Shown here one piece after another: positions 34,803-41,405 of a stretch of 64,000 nt of DNA. The stretch is from Thiocapsa rosea. GTDB taxonomy: Bacteria > Pseudomonadota > Gammaproteobacteria > Chromatiales > Chromatiaceae. Each line of letters opens with the position of its first letter. The first letter of the stretch is position 1. Both the position numbers and the translations under genes were made by a program. Below the pieces are notes generated by a model that was not told where the DNA came from, did no database searches, and was given only the letters and a program-made list of their open reading frames with translations. The stretch lies in contig NZ_RBXL01000001.1 of assembly GCF_003634315.1 (NCBI RefSeq), forward strand, positions 4,444,501 through 4,508,500. The letters run 5' to 3'.

Positions 34803-35327
34803 TCAGTGCTTCTCCGTCACGGCGATCTCTGTAACCATGGCATGGTGCGCCACACCGCAATACTCGAGACAGAGCACGCGATACTTGCCGGCGTGCTCGA
34901 AGGTAACGTCGAGGTCGTTGAAATAGCCCGGCATCGCCTGTGTTTGTGCGACGATCTTGTCGTCCGGTCCGTAGATCGCGAATCCGTGATTCACGTCTTG
35001 CGAGGTCACGCGAAACCTGACAGGCTCCCCGGCTTCGACGCTGTTCGATGCGAGTTCCCATGACCATTGCCGACCGACCGCCTGGATTATCCTGGGCGAC
35101 TCGGCGCTGGATGCCTGCAGTGGAAACGGGATGAGCGACCAGACGCTCACCAGCACCCCGGCGGCGCACAGGCCTATCATCCACCAGCGCCGAATGATGT
35201 AGCCACGTGTGGAAATGCCGCCATAGTCCTCGTCCCGTGGTCCTGAATTCAGAACGACAAAGGCGAATACCGCGGCAATGAACACCATGCCAAGAAGACT
35301 TATCAGGAGGATACTGATATGCATCAT
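34803..35327 (-). CDS. heme-copper oxidase subunit II with CuA site
   Basis: A 174-aa protein with two N-terminal membrane spans (HISILLISLLGMVFIAAVFAF and WWMIGLCAAGVLVSVWSLI) and a periplasmic cupredoxin domain. CuA ligands are complete: His in DVNHGFAIY and CLEYCGVAHHAM, so it should accept electrons from a c-type cytochrome or cupredoxin. The start is taken as ATG 35327 (a second ATG follows at once). The gene is first in the oxidase run, and repeat copy D lies about 180 bp upstream. The Sco and PCuAC proteins in the window would be its copper suppliers. Confidence 0.9.
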   Translation of the reverse strand: MMHISILLISLLGMVFIAAVFAFVVLNSGPRDEDYGGISTRGYIIRRWWMIGLCAAGVLVSVWSLIPFPLQASSAESPRIIQAVGRQWSWELASNSVEAGEPVRFRVTSQDVNHGFAIYGPDDKIVAQTQAMPGYFNDLDVTFEHAGKYRVLCLEYCGVAHHAMVTEIAVTEKH

Positions 35328-35507
35328 TATGGTCTGTCCGATGGATTGTCGAGGTAGCGACCGGCTACGGCCACATGCGGGCCTGTGCGGGCCTGTGCGG
35401 GCCAGGTTAGGGAGCACCAGGCTCACACGCGATGGAGCCAGCTGCGGTTGAGCCATCCAGCCGACTCTGCCGTCTCTGCCTTTATGCGGCGCCAGTCTAG
35501 CCGAATA

Positions 35508-35763
35508 GATGCATTGATCATCACGACGCACGATCGATGCCATGTACTCATCAGCGCAACGGATCGCTCGCTGGCGGCCGGTGACGCATTGAATGCAAGC
35601 CGCCGGAGTCGTTTCTTGAGTCGTCAGGCAGAAGGGCATCGCCGCGGCGCCGCCTCGAACGACGAGACACAATGGACGCGAAATGAGTTGGCCAATGGGA
35701 CAAAATGTCGCGCCTACGTACCCAATGTCTCGGTGGCATTGCCGTTGAACGATCGCGGGCACC
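35508..35763 (+). repeat. dispersed repeat, copy D
   Basis: The most complete copy together with A. It begins near GATGCATTGATCATCACGAC and ends GAACGATCGCGGGCACC. It closes the right side of the oxidase cluster and of the accessory region. The remaining 196 bp up to the MOSC gene hold no recognised gene. Confidence 0.9.
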
Positions 35764-35959
35764 AGGGCAATCGCATCCAAAGAGCACAAAGGCCGTCGGC
35801 GCCGACTGAGGTGGACTCGCGGTCGCGTGAGAGGCTCCCGACAGCACTCCGAGCAGCCGTCGAGTTCGATGTACTCGTCGTCGCGGGGTCACTCCATGGA
35901 CCCCGGCATGGCTTGAGCCCCCGCGGCGGATACTCTTCTGCTCGGCGATTCGCTCGGCC

Positions 35960-36475
35960 TCAGACCACGGTCACATCGTCCCCCACCCGGATCACCCCGC
36001 CCTCGCGAACCCGCAGGCAGTACCCACCATGTCGTCCGAGCGCCTTGGCCATACCCGCGCCGGCGACCCGATCCAGATACCCGCAAGGCGGGCGCACCCG
36101 ATGCCACGCCAACAGCGCCTCCCCGATCCGCAGGCTCCGGCCCCGTAGCTCGACCCCGACCAATCCGGACACCACCAGGTTGCGACGATGCTGCCCGGCG
36201 TCGAGCGGCAGACCATGCCGGCGCTCGGCACGCCGCAGGTCCTCGGCCAGAATCAGGGTGACCTGACAGCCGTCGGTGAGCCGCCAGAAGCCACGACCCA
36301 GGGCATAGCGATCCTCTGCCAACCCTTGATCGACCAGCGCGAGGGTCTGCTCGCAGGCACGCATCGGCGTCCCGGCCGCATCCGCGACGAAGATCGCCGT
36401 CACGCGACCGGCGGGCGCACGTCGGAAACGCCGAAACAGCCTCTCGAGTCGCGCCATCAGCCATTCAGCAAACAT
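35960..36475 (-). CDS. MOSC domain protein (short form)
   Basis: A 171-aa cytoplasmic single-domain MOSC protein: GRVTAIFVADAAGTPM, GLAEDRYALGRGFW, HRRNLVVSGLVGVELRG, RIGEALL, RPPCGYLDRVAGAGM and GGVIRVGDDVTVV. The conserved cysteine is in RPPCGYLD. Such stand-alone proteins are thought to handle sulfur or molybdenum cofactor; the exact role is unknown. Start alternatives are ATG 36457 or 36520. It is unrelated in length to the larger MOSC protein at 17.7 kb. Confidence 0.8.
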   Translation of the reverse strand: MFAEWLMARLERLFRRFRRAPAGRVTAIFVADAAGTPMRACEQTLALVDQGLAEDRYALGRGFWRLTDGCQVTLILAEDLRRAERRHGLPLDAGQHRRNLVVSGLVGVELRGRSLRIGEALLAWHRVRPPCGYLDRVAGAGMAKALGRHGGYCLRVREGGVIRVGDDVTVV

Positions 36476-36562
36476 AGACGCGCGATCCCCCGTGATACCG
36501 GCATGAGGACTTGGCGGCATCGGTGAACTGAATGAAAGGCTCGACTGCGGATGAGGGAGCTG

Positions 36563-37264
36563 TCACGAGGACTGGATCAGTGTCTTGCGGTAGACCCTGA
36601 CGATTCGGGTGCCGTCCCAGACATACGAGAGGTGGGGACCCTGCCGGGGGATGGTGACCGCGGGTGGGCGCAGCGCGGCGATGCACTCCCCTCCGGGGTC
36701 CCGCACGGACCGATAGACGATCCCCCAAGACCGCACCGCGCGCATCGCCAAGCCAAACGCTTGGGATGGCCGCCAATCGTCCGGGTCATGCAGATGGTCG
36801 TAGACCGCGCCCCGGACATCGTGCAGGGGCTTCGCCACTTCCCCCACGTACACCCGCATGTCGATCTCCCCGGCGTCCTCCCGTGTGTAGGCAAGAAACC
36901 GGGCGCGGTGGTACGTCGTTTCCTCGATGGCCGTGTGCAGGGTCTTGGCCGCGTAGTAAACGCCGAAGCTGCCGTCGCTGAATCGGCTGGCCACGCCGAT
37001 ATGCGTGAACGCGGCCATCACCGGCGTCGAGCCGGGACCACAAACACGGTCTTCGCGATCGACCAGTGCGATAGTTCCCACCTCGTCGCGCAAGCGCTCG
37101 TTGGTCAGCCCTTCGAGATAGTACAGCTCGTCCATCAGGTCCGGATCCACCAGCGTCTCGAAGAGGTTGATGGGCGGAAACTCCGAAGAGACGATGCGCT
37201 ACTGGTGCGTCCAGTCCAGATCGCAACAGGGCGGACGCTGCGAATCAGAGTCCCCGCTGAGCAT
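36563..37264 (-). pseudogene. RES-domain toxin gene with in-frame amber codon
   Basis: The frame opens with an ATG at 37264, inside the end of the antitoxin gene, and reads 21 codons ending CCDLDWTHQ. A TAG follows at 37199-37201, and the frame then continues RIVSSEFPPINLFETLVDP to the normal end. RES toxins have an aromatic residue at this point (W-T-x-x-Y/F-R-I-x-x-S), so the TAG most simply replaces a Tyr codon. The rest is intact, with RLRDEVGTIALVDREDR, GVASRFSDGSFGVYYAA, IEETTYHR and ALRPPA. RES toxins degrade NAD. A GTG at 37150 could only yield a shortened protein, so the toxin is probably inactive. Confidence 0.8.
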
Positions 37265-37646
37265 CCAGATACCGCCGCACATCCGCAAGATCGATCAGGC
37301 TCCCGCCGAGCATCCGCTCAAGCGCCGACTGCCCGTGAAACAGCGGCGCCATATTGGGCTTCTTCACCCATTCGTCGGCCGCACGCGGCGAAGGCAAGAG
37401 GATGTTCAGCGCCTTGGCGATACCCAGCAGGTAACTGATGCGATCCAGGACGTCCCGCCCAAGGCGCCGGGCCGTCTTCTGCGCCTTCCATTTGAAGAAG
37501 GTCGACTCCGGAGGATTGCCGAGCAAAATCCGCTCCTGAGCGGCCGTGAGCCCCCAACGTGCGGAAAGATTAAAAAATGCCTGTAGGGCGGCACTGGAGA
37601 GTCGCTCCGGATCGAAACCGGTTTGGGGATGCGGGAGTGCGCTCAT
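37245..37646 (-). CDS. RES-associated antitoxin (Xre/ParS-MbcA type)
   Basis: A 133-aa protein with an N-terminal helix-turn-helix-like part (LQAFFNLSARWGLTAAQERILLG) and the C-terminal toxin-binding domain typical of RES partners (LGIAKALNILLPSPRAADEWVKKPN, GGSLIDLADVRRYLDAQRG). It is expected to bind the toxin and repress its own promoter. The start is ATG 37646, with GGAG 8 nt upstream inside a palindrome. The toxin start codon lies within its last codons (20-nt overlap). The antitoxin is intact although the toxin is broken. Confidence 0.85.
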   Translation of the reverse strand: MSALPHPQTGFDPERLSSAALQAFFNLSARWGLTAAQERILLGNPPESTFFKWKAQKTARRLGRDVLDRISYLLGIAKALNILLPSPRAADEWVKKPNMAPLFHGQSALERMLGGSLIDLADVRRYLDAQRGL

Positions 37647-37651
37647 CTCAT

Positions 37652-37671
37652 ATGCTCCAAATATGGAGTAT
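37652..37671. promoter_or_regulatory. palindromic operator of the toxin-antitoxin pair
   Basis: ATGCTCCA and TGGAGTAT around AATA form a near-perfect palindrome (7 of 8 pairs) that overlaps the antitoxin ribosome site. This is the usual place for self-repression by an Xre-type antitoxin. Confidence 0.6.
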
Positions 37672-37881
37672 TTCATCGTATACCCTAAAAGTAGAGCTTT
37701 CTGTCAGGGTTATCCAGACCTCTGGAGAACCCTATCGGCCAGAGCCTCGATCAAGTTCCTTGCACGCGCAGGATGAAGGGCATCGCGGCACAGGTGTCGG
37801 TGGCCGCTCTCCGCCGACTTGCACCGTTCGACGGTCTCGGGCAGCGTTGAAGACTTTCCGTGCAGCAAGATGGTTGGCCGC

Positions 37882-38268
37882 ATGACCACGCTCTTCTCAA
37901 TCATCGAATCCCCGAACCATCCACGCTTCGACGCGCTCTATCAGCGTCTCGGCGTCACGCAGGTCAAGCTCGCCTCGCAACGCAAAGCGCTGCAGGCACT
38001 CAAGTCCATGTCGCCGGACTGGATCGTGGCGGAGTTCTTCTACGGTTTCGGCAACAACTACGCCGGAGCCAATGTCAGCAACCTGGACGTCTTTCTGGCG
38101 GCCTTACGCAAACAGGCACCGTCGGCACGAACGATCGTGCTGGTCGGCAAGGAACAGGCGCAATACGTCCCGCGGCTGGCCGAGCGCTTCCGGATCCATG
38201 CCGTGCTGACCTTGCCGGTCACCGAGACCGAGCTCGAAGCGGTCCTGCAGAACACCCCGGAGCCTTAG
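37882..38268 (+). CDS. hypothetical protein, CheY-like fold possible
   Basis: A 128-aa cytoplasmic protein. It shows an alternating beta/alpha pattern: PDWIVAEFFYGFGNNYAGANV in the middle, TIVLVGKEQAQYVPRLAERF, then HAVLTLPVTETELEAVL at the end. This resembles a receiver-like domain without the phosphoacceptor Asp. I do not recognise a named family. The start ATG 37882 is preferred over 37819 because the first 21 residues are low in structure. It has no operon partner. Confidence 0.6.
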   Translation: MTTLFSIIESPNHPRFDALYQRLGVTQVKLASQRKALQALKSMSPDWIVAEFFYGFGNNYAGANVSNLDVFLAALRKQAPSARTIVLVGKEQAQYVPRLAERFRIHAVLTLPVTETELEAVLQNTPEP

Positions 38269-38362
38269 CCGCGCTCGGGCATTCGGCTCGCGGTCCTTGC
38301 CGTGAATAGCCGCCTCGCCATCGGGCCGCCCCGCGTCGCCCTCGCGAACCGATCCGGCCGGC

Positions 38363-38974
38363 TCAGGTCACCGCCGGACATTGGTGCAGGTCGGTCGTGT
38401 CCGACAGCTGGCGCAGGACGAACTCGGCCACGTCCGCCCGGCTCACAAGTCCGGCCATCAGTGTGGGGTCAGTGCCGCTGCGATAGTCGCCGGTGCGCGT
38501 TCCGTCACCGAGCCCGCCGGGACGCACGATGGTCCAGTCCAGTCCGCTCGCCCGAATGAGGCGCTCCTGTTCCGTCTTGGCCGCGATGATGGGTTGCAAC
38601 ACCGTGTCCATGGCCCGCTGAAACTCCGCGCCGACCTGCTCGCGACTGTCCCCGACTCCGAGCGAGGTCACGGCGACGAGCCGACGCACGCCGTGGGTCT
38701 GCATGGCCTCAAGGATACGTTGCGTACCCTGCGCCTCGACCGGTTCGGCTCCGACTCCGGAGCCCAGCACGCAGATCACGGCATCTGCTCCCTGAACACA
38801 ACGGCCGGTCGCCTCCTGATCGAGCACATCACCCTGGATGAGCGTCACCCCGCTGCGCGCCTCGATCTTGGTTGGATCACGCACCAGCGCCGTCACGGTG
38901 TGACCTGCCGCGAGGGCCTGTTCGAGAACCTGCCGACCGGTCCCGCCGGTGGCGCCAAAGAGTGCGATCTGCAT
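38363..38974 (-). CDS. NAD(P)-binding atypical SDR (NmrA-like)
   Basis: A 203-aa cytoplasmic protein with a Rossmann fold. The nucleotide motif is GATGGTGRQ in the start MQIALFGATGGTG. It also has ALVRDP, GDVLDQ, VICVLGSG, GVRRLVAVTSLGVGDS and SGLDWTIVRPGGLGDG. These mark atypical short-chain dehydrogenases of the NAD(P)H-binding group, which act as reductases or redox-sensing regulators. The start is ATG 38974; the upstream frame lacks family similarity. The substrate is unknown. Confidence 0.85.
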   Translation of the reverse strand: MQIALFGATGGTGRQVLEQALAAGHTVTALVRDPTKIEARSGVTLIQGDVLDQEATGRCVQGADAVICVLGSGVGAEPVEAQGTQRILEAMQTHGVRRLVAVTSLGVGDSREQVGAEFQRAMDTVLQPIIAAKTEQERLIRASGLDWTIVRPGGLGDGTRTGDYRSGTDPTLMAGLVSRADVAEFVLRQLSDTTDLHQCPAVT

Positions 38975-39077
38975 AAGCGGATGTCCTCGAGGGATGTGGT
39001 TGATCGAGACGGTCACCGAACCCGGCCATCCCGGTGACCCGGAGCATGATACCCCGCTCACCAAGGGTCCTGCGCCA

Positions 39078-39480
39078 CTACGTCGATCCGCACGGGACCA
39101 TGACAGCGTAACCGAGGAGGAACGCCTCGAAGACGCTCACCTGCACCGGCCGGATCATCTGCGGGAGGTAGGCGACCAGCCGGGCGCGACGCGCGCGACT
39201 CAGGTGCGGGAGGTCGGCGCCGTCGAGTCGAATCCGGCCCGATTGCAGGGGCAGAATGCCGGCGACGAGCTTGAGCAGTGTCGACTTGCCGACCCCGTTC
39301 GGCCCGAGCACGGCGGTCAGGGCCTGCGCCGCAAGCCCGGACAAGACCCGCGAGCCCGGATAGAGGGTCCCCGCGAGGCCGAGCGCGGCACCGGCCAGCA
39401 ACGCCGCTGCGACGCGCGGGAGACGGATGTTCCAGACGATCCGGGTGCCGATCCCGTCCTGAGCGGGACCGGCGAGCAGA
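39078..39480 (-). pseudogene. siderophore ABC permease/ATPase remnant fusion
   Basis: Part of one frame reads VWNIRLPRVAAALLAGAALG followed by LAGTLYPG, the N-terminal block of FecCD/BtuC-type permeases. It then jumps directly to ALTAVLGPNGVGKSTLLKLV, SGRIRLDGADLPHLSRARRA and ARLVAYLPQ, the Walker A half of a FecE-type ATPase. Most of the permease and the second half of the ATPase are missing. It lies immediately downstream of a TonB-receptor remnant, the usual order for an iron-siderophore locus. Confidence 0.75.
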
Positions 39481-39482
39481 CG

Positions 39483-39751
39483 CATAGGGCTTGAGGGTGA
39501 GTACACTGTCGGCAACCGGCACTGTGCCGATGCCGAGCAGATCGCGATTTTCGGTTTGGCTGAAGTAGAAGTTGTAGTAGTCCCGATCCAGCGCCGGATC
39601 GCCCGTAAAACGGGTGTTGTAGTTGGACCGAGTAGACCAGCGGTGCGACGACCTCGACCGTCTCCAGTTGCACCGCCTCCTCGGAATGGCCGATCGTCGG
39701 CAGACCAGCCGCCACGGCGAGCGACAGGCCCAAAGGTTTCGCGTCCCGCAT
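39483..39751 (-). pseudogene. TonB-dependent receptor remnant
   Basis: An ATG at 39751 starts a signal peptide and TonB-box-like segment (LSLAVAAGLPTIGHS, then QLETVEVVAP). After about 35 codons a different frame gives TRFTGDPALDRDYYNFYFSQ and NRDLLGIGTVPVADSVLTLK, a typical extracellular loop and C-terminal barrel piece of siderophore receptors. The plug and most of the barrel are gone. An A+T-rich stretch upstream (39780-39815) may be its old promoter. Confidence 0.65.
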
Positions 39752-39849
39752 CCTCTTGCACTCGGATCAACCTGGATGGCGCGAATATTAATAAGCATAA
39801 TATCGTATTACCACCCACGATCCCGAAACCTTCGTCGGCGCTCACGGTT

Positions 39850-40374
39850 TCAGTAGTGCATCCGATCCGGATTGGCGGCATAGGTCTCGAGGATCTCCAA
39901 CGCCTCCTCGCGAAGCAACGCAATCTCGGGAATTGCACGCTGCTCCGCCGGCCTTGCAAGCTGCTCGTGGATGAAATGGTCATCGAAGCCGATGCGCGCC
40001 GCGTCGTGGATGCTGAACCCATAGAACACGCGCTCGATCCGCGCCCAGTAGATTGCACCGAGGCACATCGGGCAGGGCTGACCGCTGGTGTAAAGCGCGC
40101 ACCCATCCAGGCTGCTGTTTCCAATCTGCCGGCAGGCATCGCGGATCGCGACCATCTCGCCATGCGCTGTCGGATCTCGGGTGGCGATGACCCGATTCCA
40201 GCCCTCCCCGATGATGCGCCCGTCACGCACGATCACGGCACCGAAAGGTCCGCCGTCGCCCGCTGCCGAGCCCCGACGGGCCAACGTGATGGCGCGTCGC
40301 ATGAAGTGTTCATGATCGGGCCAGGCATCGGTCTCGCCGACGCCGCGACCCGAAGACTCGGACTGCACGCTCAT
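39850..40374 (-). CDS. cytidine-deaminase-fold nucleoside/guanine deaminase
   Basis: A 174-aa zinc enzyme. It has the catalytic HGE in DPTAHGEMVAIRDACRQIG and the zinc motif PCPMC in TSGQPCPMCLGAIYWA. GPFGAVIVRDGRIIGEGWN and FYGFSIHDAARIGFDD match guanine deaminase/TadA-like proteins of the GuaD type. It probably deaminates a free base or nucleoside (guanine, or an s-triazine-like ring) to release ammonia. The start ATG 40374 has GGGGG 6-7 nt upstream. A 33-codon frame ends 1 nt before it and may couple translation. Confidence 0.85.
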   Translation of the reverse strand: MSVQSESSGRGVGETDAWPDHEHFMRRAITLARRGSAAGDGGPFGAVIVRDGRIIGEGWNRVIATRDPTAHGEMVAIRDACRQIGNSSLDGCALYTSGQPCPMCLGAIYWARIERVFYGFSIHDAARIGFDDHFIHEQLARPAEQRAIPEIALLREEALEILETYAANPDRMHY

Positions 40375-40375
40375 A

Positions 40376-40477
40376 TCAACCCCCATCGGATTGTGGCTGC
40401 CAGAGCCGCTCCGTCGTGATTTCCCGGCACAGCGACATGATGGCCGCGTTCTGCTCTCCGTGGATCCGATCGTTCAT
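40376..40477 (-). CDS. possible leader peptide upstream of the deaminase
   Basis: A 33-codon frame starting ATG 40477 with a strong AGGAAGGGAG site just upstream. It reads MNDRIHGEQNAAIMSLCREI and ends LWQPQSDGG. Its stop is 1 nt from the deaminase start, and the deaminase ribosome site lies within its last codons. It could be a real small peptide acting through translational coupling, or an unannotated N-terminal frame. No family is known to me. Confidence 0.4.
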   Translation of the reverse strand: MNDRIHGEQNAAIMSLCREITTERLWQPQSDGG

Positions 40478-40647
40478 GCTCCCTTCCTCTGTGCGCTTCC
40501 AGACAGCGTTCTGCCGACATCACCCGTACACTCAATCATCATCACAAGACCGGTCTCCCGAGCGCGCGCGAAGGTTTCCAACCACGCCGGACGTGGCGTT
40601 ACACTCGGGCCTTCGGCGTGAATCTCCACCGATAGGATGAAGCAGAC

Positions 40648-41325
40648 ATGATGCCTGTCGAGGCCGTGGTGCTGGATATCGAGGGTACGACCACGTCGAT
40701 CGCGTTCGCGACCGACATGTTGTACCCCTACGCCCGGGAGCGCCTGCCCAACTATATCCGCCAACACCGCAGCGAGCCCGAAGTGGCGGCGATCATGGAC
40801 GAGGCGCGCGAGGCGGGCGGCGTGTGGAACGACGAGGCGGTGGTGGTGCGCATGTGCCATTGGATGGAGCGGGACCAGAAGGTCACGCCGCTGAAGACCC
40901 TGCAGGGGCTGATCTGGGAGGAGGGATACCGCAACGGCGAGCTGGTGACGCCCCTTTATGCGGACGTGGCCCCGGCGCTGCGGAACTGGCACGCGAGTGG
41001 GTTACAGCTCTACATCTACTCATCGGGATCGGTGCACGCGCAGCGGCTGATCTATGGCCACACCGTCGCCGGCGACCTGACGCAGCTGTTGTCCGGCTAT
41101 TTCGACACCCGCACCGGACCCAAACGGGAGGTCGGCTCCTACCGACGCATCGCCGAGGTCATCGGCGTCCCTACTCGGCGCATCCTGTTCCTGTCGGACG
41201 TGCGCGAAGAGCTCGACGCCGCCCGCGAAGCGGGGTGGCAAACGGTCTGGATGGTGCGCGAGGGGCTCGCGGGACCGGCCGCCGCCCACCGGCGAGCCAC
41301 GCGCTTCGACCGGATTCCGCTGTGA
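40648..41325 (+). CDS. mtnC: acireductone synthase (enolase-phosphatase) MtnC
   Basis: A 225-aa cytoplasmic HAD-family enzyme of the methionine salvage pathway. It enolises and dephosphorylates diketo-methylthiopentyl-1-phosphate to acireductone. HAD motif I is seen as VLDIEGTTTSIAF, motif II as YIYSSGSVHAQRL, and motif III/IV as GPKREVGSYRRIAEVIG with ILFLSDVREELDAAREAG. The length is typical. The other mtn genes (mtnABD) are not in the window. Either ATG of the MM start could be used. It is followed after 80 bp by the large histidine kinase. Confidence 0.94.
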   Translation: MMPVEAVVLDIEGTTTSIAFATDMLYPYARERLPNYIRQHRSEPEVAAIMDEAREAGGVWNDEAVVVRMCHWMERDQKVTPLKTLQGLIWEEGYRNGELVTPLYADVAPALRNWHASGLQLYIYSSGSVHAQRLIYGHTVAGDLTQLLSGYFDTRTGPKREVGSYRRIAEVIGVPTRRILFLSDVREELDAAREAGWQTVWMVREGLAGPAAAHRRATRFDRIPL

Positions 41326-41405
41326 CGAATCAACCCACTGTTCGCTGGACGACCGTCGCCGGGTCCGGACAGGTCCTCCGGCGTGATCGTTAAGGGCATG
41401 AAGAC

